Origin: Pegoplata infirma
Taxonomy: Eukaryota; Arthropoda; Insecta; Diptera; Anthomyiidae
Direction: 5' to 3'
DNA: 64,000 nt
NCBI GenBank assembly: GCA_963921195.1
Contig: OY992540.1
Location: 76,745,337-76,809,336, forward strand
In this document: in pieces, positions 1 to 10,819 of the stretch
Position numbering within the stretch: position 1 is the first letter of the stretch
Layout: each line of letters opens with the position of its first letter
Notes under the pieces: model-generated
What the model was told of the DNA's origin: nothing
Databases searched by the model: none
The model's input: only the letters and a program-made list of their open reading frames with translations
Position numbers and translations under genes: made by a program

Positions 1-53
1 GTCGTGAGCGTGAGTGAGTGTGAGTCAAAAATCACTCACGCGACCATCTCTAG
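1..53. mobile_element. End fragment of an ACTCAC-word foldback element
   Basis: GTGAGTGTGAGTC and CACTCACGCG words lead into a terminus reading CGACCATCTC. Its complement, GAGATGG followed by ACTCAC words, matches the left end of the element near 4311. Only the end lies inside the window, so element length and target duplication cannot be seen. Confidence 0.45.
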
Positions 54-61
54 TTCAAATA

Positions 62-410
62 CGTAACGTTTACGGTCCGCTATTTATTATTATTCAAGCG
101 GTGATCTAGCCCTAACGGCCGGCACTGCGACCCTTATGGGTCTTTTGTGCCAACACGGTCCGCTATAAACGGAGTCTATCCGTTTTCACCAAAAAATACG
201 GTACATAAACTGTCCGCAAAATGTACGTCTGTTACGTACTATCAATTTTTGTACTCCGTAAGTGTCGAAGTTTGAACGGATTTAGAATCAGATTCGATGT
301 TCCTTATAGTCCGCTTTCTAGTCCGTATACGGATCCAGAAAACGATCCGTATATGGAGTCGGATTCCGTTTAAGACGGACCAAAAGCGAAACGTAAACGG
401 ACCTTTTTGT
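62..410. mobile_element. Possible foldback element built of GTCCG/CGGAC words
   Basis: The stretch begins with ACGTAACGTTTACGGTCCGC and ends with a diverged complement containing AAACGTAAACGGACC. Between them are repeated GTCCGTATACGGA-like words, some self-complementary. No target-site duplication is clear. It resembles the other word-built foldbacks here, but the arms are too diverged for a firm call. Confidence 0.35.
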
Positions 411-679
411 TTGTTGGGGACAAACTGTTTTCAAAATAAAGTTTGGAACAAGTAGTTAGGTGTGGGACTTATAAACTGGGGGTTCCTGTTTCAAATCCAG
501 TTGGGACTAAAAAAGACGAGAAGGTTTTTCTTAATATGAGCAAGATAATTTATAAAGGAAGATGGATAAAAGTAAAAACTAAAGGAAATACAAACATTTT
601 TTGTATTTTCTTATGACCTACATCAGACATTTCCCCAAAGAAGCCTTAGGTGACATGTCGCCAGAAAGTTAGCATGCCC

Positions 680-1649
680 CAGGGATGACAAATGATATTT
701 TCAAGATTGTACTGACTTGACCAAAAAAGTGTACTTTCTTGACCCTCATTGTACTAAAAAAGTTAAAATTTTTTTTTTATTATTTTTTGTAATTTTTATT
801 AAGCAAGAATAGACATAACACCTTACACCAGTGTTTCCCGGAAAACGGGTCCCAAGGCCACACATGGACCGATTCGACCAATCTTTAGTTACACCTTAGA
901 AAACTCATACAATCCAAATTTCTGCAAAATGGGCTTCTATTTCTTGCCAATAGACCGATTTCACTGAATATTGTGCAAAATTTTTATTTGGGTCATATGT
1001 CCAAAAATTAAAAAAAATGGGGTCTATGTCCAATAAAAATCGGACTTGATACAGTTACCAAAGAAATCATTTTAAGTATTAAAACAAAATTTTAATAAAA
1101 TTATTTCTATTTTTATAAAATTTTAGAGATTTATGTAAAAATCGGGAAGGTGGTTTGTGTGGAAACTACAAGTGGAACTGATCCGATTACCGTAAAATTT
1201 ATAATGGTGGTGTGTGAATACAAAATCACCTGCCAAGTTTTGAAAGGATATCTAATATAATACAGTTATGTAGTGCGTTATGCCCAATTTAAAGGGGATG
1301 TTTTTATGGGCGCTAGGTGAGAACATGTACCGATGTTTTCCCTGCTTGGTTAAGCATGGTTAAATTACGCAAAAGTCTTGGTGAGTTTCATTTTTACAAA
1401 AAACTTGGATAACAGAAAAACAATGAAAAAAAAAATATTTTGATTATTTTTCAAAATATAGTTCGTAGTTTTTTAAAAGAGACGAAATAAAATTTTTGAT
1501 TGGGAATAAAATTTTTTAGTATGTATTAAAAAAAAAAAGAATCACGAAAATTTTGAAATTGTACTAAATCAGTCAGTGGAGTACTGCCGTACTTTTGGCC
1601 TCCGAATTGTACTGAAAAAAGTACAATTGTACTGACTTAATCATCCCTG
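680..1649. mobile_element. hAT-like foldback element, TIR CAGGGATGA
   Basis: The ends are CAGGGATGAC and its complement TCATCCCTG, flanked by a perfect 8-bp duplication GCATGCCC (672-679 and 1650-1657). The other copy of the host SINE has a single GCATGCCC, so this is a true insertion. The subterminal arms repeat GTACTGAC-type words. An 8-bp duplication with CAGGG ends is typical of hAT elements. There is no transposase frame, and the interior holds a Helitron-like copy (about 800-1345). Confidence 0.85.
800..1345 (-). mobile_element. Old Helitron-like (B family) copy inside the foldback
   Basis: Diverged B-family 3' half. The stretch ACACCTTACACCAGTGTTTCC, followed by GGGTCC and CATGGACCGATT blocks, matches the intact B copies at 20205-21012 and 28124-29678. 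Later it has the AATCGGGAAGGTGGTTTGT block common to those copies. The (GTCC)n part and 5' end are missing. Confidence 0.6.
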
Positions 1650-1865
1650 GCATGCCCTGACCACTGCTGACTTTGAGTGAGGACATTTTAAAAATTTATA
1701 TGAAACTGTCCTCAATTCAGTACATAGAGATATCATGTGGATGTCAGCATCGACTCTGACATGTCACAGCGCCGTCACTGAGGATGGCTCGAACGTTGCC
1801 AACTGGGACGTGTCGACTGACAAGGGAGGTCTCCCTAGTGTCACCTTCAGATCTTCTACTGAATA

Positions 1866-2643
1866 TCTACTTACTTTTGTATTGAGGTGCCGCGATAGGT
1901 AATGAGTTAAGAGCTGAATATCTATGAATTATGGAGTAGAAAAAAATATTTGTGTGTTTTTGTCTTGTGTTTTTTGTTATTTTTGTTGTATTTCATTACA
2001 TTTGTTATAGTTTTAAAGCACTCCACTGGGAAGTGGTAATGACTTTTTATGCAGGCTAGGTTTTCCAAAGATCTTTCGTTTGGTATGTAACATGACTAGG
2101 TTTCTTTGTAATATAGGAGATAAACGAAAAAAAAACTGAAAAAATGCTGTTTCTACCACCTCATTTGCACCACCTAAACATGAATTTGGGCTGCTAGAAA
2201 ATAATACGTGACCCTTTATTTTTTTTTGGTCTACAAATTAAAACCAATTCCATAAAGATCCCCTTGTAAGTCTCGTAAAAATTACCAACATAAATAAATT
2301 TAAAAAAGAAAAATAATTTTCTTAAAAAATATTGTATGAGAATATCATAGTTTTAATTAGTAAAGGAAATAATGACCTCGAGCTCGAATAAACCTACTCA
2401 AAATATAATATTTCTTCTTAAATTTTAAAAACTATTTTTTTAAGTCCGAAAAATTACTATCACTTAAAAAGCGCATGATGGAGAGTATTCATGGATTCAT
2501 ATCCACTGTTTTCTTTGGTTAAAGTATCATGATTTGGTTAGATTACCACAAAAATTATACAAATTAAATTGCATACCACCAACACTGATTAATTTTAACA
2601 CTTCTTAATATGGGTGATAAGTGACAATAAAAGAAAAATAGAA
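1866..2643. other. AT-rich stretch with no recognisable feature
   Basis: No coding frame, SINE, hairpin or family repeat could be supported. Poly-T and poly-A runs are scattered through it. Confidence 0.5.
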
Positions 2644-3716
2644 ACAAGTAAAAAGATAAATTCGGCGTTGCCGAATGTATGGATACCCTACAATAGGTGT
2701 GTTCCAGAACGTTACCGCGGGTGCCCGCGGGTACCCAAACCAGCCCGAAAAGCGTTCCCGTACGCAAAAATTGGGTAAATGAGAGAGTTTTTGAGAGAAT
2801 AAATCTGTTTCTCATTTTACCGAACTTACCCGTACTATTTTTTCGTGTAAATTGGTAACAATCAGATGTTAAGAAAACAGCTGATTTTTGTTGTGAAAAT
2901 AAATTAAAAATTTTAATAAAACTATAAAAGGAAACAAAAGTAATGTTTAATTTTAAACAAAATAATATATTTAGTCATTAAAATCAACTTTTACAATTTG
3001 TTTCGCATTGTTGAACGTATTTTTTCTAACTAAAATATGTTAGCATTTCAATTTGTTTACATTTTTTAGTTTTTGGGCTAGAAATGTGTTTTTTTGCGTT
3101 CCCGTACTTTTGTGAATTTTTGCGGTATGGTGAGAGTTTTTAAGATTTTCTCTCATTTTACCGAACTTTACCCGGAAAGTTCTGGAACACACCTAGTATG
3201 TAAATAATTTGATTGCGGAAAACTTTATTTAAAAAAAATGTTTGAAACTAATTTTGTTAAAGAAAAATGGTAAAAGAAATTAATTTTGAGAAAAAAAATC
3301 CGCGGAAAAAAATTTTTTTGAAAAAAAAGTTCCGCGAAAAAGTATTGTGCTAACAAAATATGTTTTTACTTGTCGAAATACCTTTCGGTATCCAATTCTG
3401 TTCACATATGTCAATCATCAGAAAAATTAAAGTATTTTGTATTTTTATGTTAATTTTCCTTCATAACTTTTTATCCGCTAAACCGATATTGCAGACATGC
3501 AATACCAAATTTTTCAAAGCATCATCAAGTAAATATGTTAAGATACAGTCATATTAGTGCAATACTTTAGCCACGATCGACATTTCAACAGACAAACGGA
3601 CATCGCTATAGTGTCTTAGAATCGATCCCTGATCAATAATATAGATATTTTAATGAGTTACGAACGGACTGACAAAGTTATGTATACAGCTGATTGTGAG
3701 TGGAGGGTATAAAAAC
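2644..3716 (-). mobile_element. Helitron-like (A family) copy, split by a foldback
   Basis: Read on the minus strand it starts near 3716 with TTTTTATACCCTCCA. It has the diverged block with GTCCGTTTGTC near 3597 and ends at 2644 with the hairpin TTCGGCGTTGCCGAA plus ACTTGTT. That 3' hairpin followed by ACTTGTT is shared with the other A copies. A 498-bp foldback interrupts it. Assignment to INE-1/DINE-1-type Helentron derivatives is inference from the (GTCC)n and terminal hairpin layout. Confidence 0.65.
2696..3193. mobile_element. Foldback element, TIR GGTGTGTTCCAGAAC, TA target
   Basis: The left end GGTGTGTTCCAGAACGTTAC and right end GTTCTGGAACACACC are complementary and sit between TA dinucleotides. 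Subterminal GCGTTCCCGTAC and TCTCATTTTACCGAACTT blocks recur in both arms. There is no transposase frame. The open frame on the minus strand at 2564-2815 overlaps this arm and is not a gene. Confidence 0.7.
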
Positions 3717-4310
3717 AGCACTCCAGCCCATAACCTCATTTGATAAATATTCTAATTAAAAATAAAAGTAAATAAATTAACCGCTCCATGGTTAAATGTT
3801 TGTACAAAGAAACATTCTTAATTTTATTAAAACAAAAAAACATTAACGATAAACGTTGTACTCTCCGTAATATAATTAAATAATTAGAGCTAATCTCAAA
3901 AATTCCCACGGCTACAAAAAAGTAAAAAATAAAAATCAAAAAACCACATCACCAGACAAACACAAAATGTTAAACTGAAATTAATACGTGCATACAATCT
4001 ACTATTCTGCATTAAAGCAAACATGTATAAACATGTTTAAATAAAGCAATTACATATCTTTATTTCTTAAACAGATATCAGGCGGCTTAGCCGAAAAAAT
4101 CATAGAATTATTACACAATTAAAAAACCGGATAAAATTTGCTTGTAGCAGAGCTTTGGAGAACGAAATCTAGTTATTATGAATTCTCCAAAATACTTGGC
4201 ATTCCCGAAAGCTCAAAAATGCATTCAATTATGACGCTAAATACTGACAAAACGACAAAAAGTCTAAAATAACCGACAGTAATAGTAATGGGGTCTGAAC
4301 TTGAGATGGG
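3717..4310. other. AT-rich stretch without a supported gene
   Basis: Short open frames occur but are low complexity (Phe/Leu/Ile-rich) and show no recognisable motif. Confidence 0.5.
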
Positions 4311-4440
4311 ACTCACACTCACAACAGAAATTTTCCAACTACCCACACTTACTCACAAGCATATTTTTGGTTTCTACTCACAATCACGTGAGTAAATTAG
4401 AGACAACTCTTACTCACGTGCACTCACACTCACGTGCAAC
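4311..4440. mobile_element. ACTCAC/CACGTGAGT word foldback element
   Basis: The end GAGATGGGACTCACACTCAC is followed by iterated ACTCAC words, a central CACGTGAGT palindrome, and ACTCACGTGCACTCACACTCACG at the right. It shares its end with positions 1-53. A related word set (GTGACTCAC, TCACGTGATTCAC) forms the 85-bp palindrome at 42358-42442. Confidence 0.5.
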
Positions 4441-4697
4441 CTGAATCAAATTACGTCGCGTAAGGCGTAACTCCCAATATGTTTTCGTTTCTAATATTTA
4501 AATGTGAGGTACCTAAATCAAACGGACATACAAATTTCAAATATGATGTATTTGTTTCTGTTTTTTTACGTCTTGCGCAACGCAATTTGATTCTGGTTCG
4601 ACCCGTAGACACGAAACTCTAATTTATAAAAAAAAAATTATAACTGAACTTTTTTTTATTTTGTCCGGTTTGAGTCCATAATTTTTATTTTTGACAA

Positions 4698-4948
4698 CCC
4701 GTGTAAAAATGGAGTGGATCTAATTAATCGATGTATGTCTATTCATATACTATCGTATTAGATTGTATATAATTATATCTGAAATCCTCAAAATCTAGAT
4801 CTAATTATATCTCGGATTTTGTCAACATTGGCAGAAATTTGACAAAAATTATATCTGATCAGATACAATTACATATATACAATGAGATGCAATCATACAT
4901 TATCAGATCAAGGCAGATCTGATAAAATCAAATAAATTTTTACACGGG
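4698..4948. mobile_element. CCCG-family foldback, arms of ATCTGATATAAT words
   Basis: The ends CCCGTGTAAAAAT and ATTTTTACACGGG are perfect complements. The 251-bp body is mostly ATTATATCTGAT, ATCTGATCAGAT and similar words in both orientations. It is flanked by AA on both sides. Two more members lie at 36563-38517 and 63159-63571. Confidence 0.75.
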
Positions 4949-5033
4949 AAATAATAACACTGTGCTCGAATTTGACACTTTTTTTCAAAAAAGCTGGTAT
5001 CCTGCTGGTAAAGTTAATTCGAGTACGCTGAAT

Positions 5034-5290
5034 TCAATGGTGTAGCCGTTTTTTAAAGTTAGCGCTCGTATTCGCGATTAAAAATTTTAATGCTCAAGTG
5101 CAATAAAAACGATATTTTTAAGCTTATGCGATAATTTTTAAATTTAAAACCATTCAACTCTGTTAAATTAACACAACAAACCATAATACTGTGAGTTTTT
5201 TTTGCGAAAAATATTTTTGTTCGTGAAAAATCTTATGTTTTCGTGAAAAATTAGTTTTATTTGAATTTAAGACCACATCTTTTAAAGCTA
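5034..5290. repeat. Relic related to the 7013-7412 foldback
   Basis: CAATGGTGTAGCCGTTTTTT, then AAAGTTAGCG and ATTCGCGAT blocks, align in order with the left part of 7013-7412. GCGAAAAATATTTTTG and TTCGTGAAAAAT words follow. The right end is not visible. Confidence 0.4.
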
Positions 5291-5294
5291 GTTC

Positions 5295-7008
5295 GTGTAC
5301 ACTATCAATCTGATCAACTTCTAATACCCGCCAAAAGTGTCGGTCCCCTAAGGGTAACTCATAGTCAAAATATCACTCCGATCAGAGTTTATCTTCTGTC
5401 TCCACTTTGAGCCTCAAAATTGGGGTTTTTGCAAAAGGACTTTTTTAAAAAATGGCATGATTTTGGGGGCGTTCTCAAAACACCTTTTTTCAAAATTTGA
5501 AAATTTTATTAAAAAACAAATTTTTAAATATATAATTTTTTTTTTCTGAATTCATTAAGAAGACCTTGGAGAAGAAAAGTGTGAAATATGGCTGATATCC
5601 GTCGGACCACTTTTCGGGAATCGCTGGGGGAAGTTAGCGGATTTCAGGAAAATGTTGGTTTTATCAATAATTTGGATTAATAAAATCTTATAAAATAAAT
5701 TTTTGGGCCAATTTACAGTTTTTTGGTGTCGTGGCATTCTATTAAATAACTTTAAGTCTGTTATGAAATCTTACCGATCTAGGACGCCTTTAACCCACAT
5801 TGGCTGGGGGTCAAATATGATCCCCGCAGAAAATTTGATGTTTAGAGCTTAAATTTTGTGCTATAAACAAGTATAAAACGGCTTTTGTGTTTTGTAACCC
5901 AGCTATTATTTCGTACTTATATATTATCTTTTAAAAAATTGTTAACCCTTGTTCGCAGGGGGTCAAAAATGACCCATTTAGTAAAAAATATATATTTTGT
6001 TGATACCAAAAAAATTCAAGCACTATTCCTAAAAGTTTTTGCCGGGGTCATTTTTGACCCCGGCCGAATGTGGGTTAAAGATATCTTAAATTGGTAAGAT
6101 TTTTGGGCTGATTTAAAGTTATCTAATAGATTGCCAAAAATTATTTTCTATAAAAAAATAAAAAATTTTATTGAATGGGTCATTTTTGACCCCCTACCAA
6201 GAAGGGTTAACGAATTTTTTAAAGATAATATATTAATACGAAATAGTAGTTGGGGTACAAATCATAAAAGTCGTTTGTTCTTGTTTATAGCACAAAATTT
6301 AAGATCTAAACTTCAAATTTTCTGCGGGGGTAATTTTTGACCCCCAGCCAATGTGAGTTAAAGACGTCCTATATAGGTAAGACTTCATGACAGACTTACA
6401 GTTATCTAATAGAATACCACGACACCAAAAAACTGTTAATTTGTCCAAAAATTTTATTTATAAGATTTTATTAATCCAAATTATTGATAAAACTAACGTT
6501 TCCTTGAAATCCGCTAACTTCCCCCCGCGATTCCCGAAAAGTGGTCCGACGGATATCCGCCATATTTCACATTTTTCTTCTCCAAGGTGTTCTTAATGAA
6601 TTCAGAAAGAAAAAGTTATATATTTTAAATATTTTTTTTTAGCAAAATTTTAAAATTTTGGAAAAAGGTGTTTTGAGAACGCCCCTAAAATCATGCCATT
6701 TTTTTGGTATCAAGTTTGAACGAGTTAATGATATCGTAAAATCTTTAAATTACATATTTAAGTATTTACGATCAAATATTATACAAAAATATTTTTTTAA
6801 TTATTTTAATAAAAAAACTTAATTTTTTTTTTTAAAAGACCTTTTTTGCAAAAACGCCAATTTTGAGGCTCAAAGTGGAGACAGAAGATAAACTCCAATC
6901 GGAGTGATATTTTGCATGTGAGTTACCCTTAGGGGAACGACACTTTTGGCGGGTATTAGAATTTGATCAGAGAGAAAATCCCAAAAACGAGCCAGTCTAG
7001 TGTACACT
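5295..7008. mobile_element. 1.7-kb foldback with about 0.7-kb inverted arms
   Basis: The ends contain GTGTACACTA and its complement. The arms (about 5295-5990 and 6340-7008) pair over long blocks, including ACCCGCCAAAAGTGTCG, GGTCCGACGGATATC, and a GAGGCTCAAAGTGGAGACAG block. The centre holds several GGGGTCA-TGACCCC palindromes joined to AATGTGGGTTAAAGA units. The open frames at 5555-5737 (minus) and 6387-6596 (plus) encode near-identical peptides only because they lie in the two arms. Confidence 0.8.
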
Positions 7009-7012
7009 AAAT

Positions 7013-7412
7013 CCCATTGTAACATCAGGTTTTTTCAAAGTTAGCGTATAAATTAGCGATATTCGCGATAATTTTTTTTTTTTTTATTTTTAATTAAAAA
7101 TCATTTTTTTTATATTGCTGAATTTCTATTAGTTAAACTCTATTGAATATACAAAAAAAAAAAAAAATGCACTTTAAATTTTATTCGCGGAAATTTTTTT
7201 TGCGAAATTCTTTTTTGTAATTTTTTTATTTTGGTATTTATTTATGAAAACGTCAAGAATACGATCTGAAATGTCTGTACTGTACAGACACAAAATTTAA
7301 AAAAAAGGTTTTTTTTCCGCGGAATTCATTTTTTTCAGAATTAATTTTTTTTGCGGAACTAATTTTTAGCGGATTTTTTTTTTTTTTTTTGCAATTTTTG
7401 TTGTACAATGGG
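7013..7412. mobile_element. Foldback element, TIR CCCATTGTA, arms of TTAGCG/GCGAAAT words
   Basis: CCCATTGTAACA on the left pairs with TTGTACAATGGG on the right. The arms repeat TTAGCG, ATTCGCGA, GCGGAA and poly-T. Flanking duplication is unclear (AT or AA). Confidence 0.6.
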
Positions 7413-8604
7413 AAATCTGACAAAAATGAATTGACAACACAGGCTACTATAAGTGGAGAGCTTTCGGAAGAAGTAATTACTCCTTCGTCAGCACTCTACG
7501 GTTTGTCACACTCAAATTGTGTCAAATTGAAATCAGCTATTTAAATAAACTTTGAATGAGAAAGAAAATGAGAATTACTTTATTTCACATTACACAGATG
7601 TTATAGTTTGGCCGAAGTTAATCTATTTTTAACATTTAGTTTATTTATTTAGTTTGGTTCGAAAGAGTTCTGATGAAGGAAAGATGGCTTCTTCCATATG
7701 AAGGGCTTATTGTAAAAACTCTATAAGCAACATTTCATTTTATGTTGGTTTTTCCCTTAAAACTTGTAAAATAATGTAGAAAATATAACTTTTGCAGAAC
7801 TTTTATTCTCAATATACTTGTACGAAGGGTTAAATCAAGACTTCTCCCAAAAATCTGTCAATGGAACATCAGCAGAAGGCGAAAAACACAAAAAAATAAA
7901 ATGTTGCTTATCAAGTTCTTGCATTAAGCCCTTCATATATATTTTAATTTTCTGAAATGCCAAACGTTTTAGATTAAAAATTAGGAGATTTAAAATGGTG
8001 CCCCCATATGTGAAGAGGACAGACGGTACTACGTTGATTTGTTGCTCCGTTTTCTCTATTCGAAGATTTTTCTGTATTTGTTAAACTTATTAAATTTATT
8101 AGAAAATTATTTCTCTCGTCGCTTGCAGCCTCAATTCTGCTTGGATTGGTTTTACTACTATCATATATTAGCAATTAGCATAAACTTTATTTTAGAGATA
8201 ATTTTGTAGCATAACAACAAAACTACTTTCAACATTTGTTTTTTTTTTTTTTGTAAAGAAGAAGGGCGTAATCGTAAATTATTTGCTAGAAATTTAAAAC
8301 ATTGGCAGCGGGGTCACATTACCCCAGGTACATTAATATGCTCGTACTAAATAAAGTCTTTGGCTGCTTACAATTTTCTTAGTAAAGTTGTTTTTTTAGT
8401 TCATCATCTGAATAAATGAGTATTTATATGTGCAACTGATTATAAATGTATGGCAAAGAATACTTGTATGTATTAGGGGATCACTTAAATTTCAATGTTG
8501 AAATTCGGAAATTCAAACCCCACAATTTGGATCCTTCTTGAGCCAAATTTGAAAAACTTTTTTGAGAAACTCCATGCCGTTTTTAAGTTAAAAGTAAGTA
8601 AGAT
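7413..8604. other. Unique-looking AT-rich DNA, no gene seen
   Basis: No family repeat was found. The minus-strand frame at 7974-8174 has no recognisable motif and is left as non-coding. Confidence 0.45.
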
Positions 8605-8780
8605 AGCCTGTACCAATGTTTTTTTTTGCGGAAAAAGGGTCCACAAGTACACTCGTGGACCAATTGGATCTATCTATTGTTGCATCTTTACTTACTGCAA
8701 AAATCACACACAAACCAAATTAATGGATTCGACCAAGTCAAATTTAACTTTTCTACTTGTTAAATTTAATGTTTGACAAT
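8605..8780 (-). repeat. Short B-family Helitron-like relic
   Basis: CCTGTACCAATGTTT, GGAAAAAGGGTCC and CGTGGACCAATTGGATCTAT match in order the 3' half of the B copies (ACACCAGTGTTTCC, GGGTCC, CATGGACCGATT). Confidence 0.45.
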
Positions 8781-9397
8781 TAAGGGATGCCCCAGTACGT
8801 ATATTTATTTTTAACAGTTTGTGTGATTGTTTTATTTTTTTTTTACGTTAATTCATGCAAATTAAGCGATTACCGCGTCACTTAACATTTAAGCGACTTT
8901 TTCAATCTATCTACTCTATACAGTTTTATAGGAATGGATATAAATGAACGTATATATGGGGTCTTAATTAGTATGCAAGCTTATAATCATCTATACTTGC
9001 TCTAAATGCATTTATTAATCAAATGTAAATAACCCTTTTTATTTTGTTCAAATTGAAATGCATTCAATATTTGTATAAATTTAATATTGTAGAATGCAGT
9101 ACGAGTATTTTGAAATTTTTGGTTAAAAGTTATTTTACATTGAGCTTGTAATCTAGTATGAATTAAATAAAATGCAAATCAAACCAAAATGATGTTAATA
9201 GCTTTGTACTCTTGAAAAGAATTCGTATACAATACAAAAAAAAAATGGAAAAATTAACTATATTTAAAGATCGGTTTACTAAAAGGTAGATATAGAATCA
9301 AAATTTTTACCCCGTAGGGTAAAACAAGGAGCCTCTTGGTGGGATTTTCTCTCCGATATTTTTTTTTTAGAATTGTCAAAATGCAGCCCTAACTACA
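8781..9397. other. AT-rich DNA without a supported feature
   Basis: Nothing recognisable was found on either strand. Confidence 0.4.
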
Positions 9398-9399
9398 TA

Positions 9400-9798
9400 G
9401 CCCCACAAAAATATAAAAAGGTTCTGACCCAGAAACCTGATCCACTTATTTTTATATATATTTTGACAGGGGTGCCGAAATAAAACTGAATTTATGATCT
9501 TTGGTTCAAAATGCATGTAACTTCCAAAATTTTTGACGGATATTATTAAAAAACACCCTTATTTTTATCGTAATAAATCAAACTTGAACTTTACATACAG
9601 AAATAAAATTTAAAAATTTTTTAACTTGGTCAAATTACAAATTATGTAGGTACACTTTGCGGACTTTCCTTGTAAATTACAAGAAAACCCACCGATAGAA
9701 TTCAATTCTGATGGCGGAATCGAATTCAGGAGGTTAAAATACATAAAAAATATGGGATCTGGTTTCTGGGTCAGAACCTTTTTAAATTTTTGTGGGGC
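9400..9798. mobile_element. Foldback element, TIR GCCCCACAAAAAT, TA target
   Basis: The arms GCCCCACAAAAATATAAAAA and its near-perfect complement extend about 50 bp through GGTTCTGACCCAGAAACC. TA flanks each side. The interior block GGACTTTCCTTGTAAATTAC, AAGAAAACCC and CAGGAGGT is shared, in the opposite orientation, with the foldback at 23262-24238, so the two are relatives. Confidence 0.75.
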
Positions 9799-9799
9799 T

Positions 9800-10650
9800 A
9801 TGTTATTGTATCGGTCTGCCTTCAGATGTACTCAGAACACCCTCTTTGTGAGGAGACGAAGATACTGCCGTTTAAAGAACACAGTCACATGCTGGCGAAA
9901 CAGTTTCTTCTGATATGTGATCAGAAGAATCATCCGAAGCATCACCTTTATGGAATTGATCTTCCCCCGAGACATGTCAGAAAAGATATTTTTTGTTATG
10001 AGATGAATATTCAGCAATACAACATCCAACAGCACAATTCCATGTCATACCAGGCAACTCTGAACGCCATTCACACGGATACGGAAGAACTGACAAAAGA
10101 CAACTGTCGAGTGAATGTCTTACTTTATGGTCGCCCCTAACCAATCGCAAAAGAAGAGAGAAGTTTGCTAACAAGAATAAGAGTGGTATCGGCACAATAA
10201 AGATCCGGGTAATAATAAAAATAATTTGATCCAATGATCAGTTTTTATTTATTTTTCCAATTTAATTACAAATCATTTTTAATAATTTAAACCTAAACAA
10301 GAACTGGTTACAATGACCGTCGTCTCGTTGTAGCGAAATCGACCAAGGGGCCCCCTTATTAGATCCGGGTATTGTAGTCGGCTTAATTCTTATTGTTCGA
10401 GAATTAACCCGACTATACCTAATACACGAATTCATGTGAAAATCTCCACATGACGTACCACACCTCTTCAACTGCGCAACGAACCCGACTCGTCTAAATC
10501 CAATATCTTTATGGACCCAGCCCATAAAGGTAGCACGCTTTTTGGAGCTCGATTTGGACGAGTCAACAGTAAGTGGGTACAAAGATGAGAAACTAACAAT
10601 CAAAATAACTTCTGAGGTTAAAACCAGATATGACAAAGCTATAAACAAAT
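9800..10650 (+). pseudogene. Decayed Jockey-type non-LTR ORF2, C-terminal part
   Basis: This encodes the C-terminal tail of a non-LTR retrotransposon polyprotein whose RT would copy element RNA at a nicked target. Visible in order are PPRHVRKDI, SYQATLNAIHTDTEE (about 9958-10098) and, in another frame near 10450-10565, HDVPHLFNCATNPTRLNP followed by SLWTQPIKVARFLELDLDES. That order, with a Cys/His remnant before a final SLWT...ARFLEL, matches Jockey-like C-termini as I know them. Stops and frameshifts break it several times and no RT core is present. A foldback abuts its left end. The minus-strand frames at 9832-10648 are shadows. Confidence 0.65.
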
Positions 10651-10819
10651 AACGATTTCGGCGGTACCAAATCGCGAACTAAAAATGTAATATTTTGGCT
10701 ATGGAACTTTTTCGAGGTAAGCTTTAAAATTAAGCGCGACCAATGGGAACTTTTTTTTTCTCCTTTATGGCCGACCTAGTCTAATGTACAGGCCAAGCTG
10801 TTACAGCTGTTACATACCC

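Larger units (their letters stand above)
438..1810 (+). repeat. tRNA-derived SINE-like repeat, copy 1, split by an insertion
   Basis: The left part has a Pol III-type box B (GGTTCAAATCC-like, here TTTCAAATCC near 494) about 35 bases after a box A-like TAGTTAGGTGTGG, then a roughly 300-base unique body. The body stops at GCATGCCC (679) and resumes at 1650 after a 970-bp foldback. It aligns almost base for base with the uninterrupted copy at 48848-49240. The tRNA-like head followed by an unrelated body is the classic SINE layout. Naming it a SINE is inference from two copies only. Confidence 0.6.

Noticed and set aside
9977..10648. Minus-strand frames of 85 and 128 residues
   Set aside because: They lie opposite the recognisable plus-strand retrotransposon C-terminus and carry no motif of their own.
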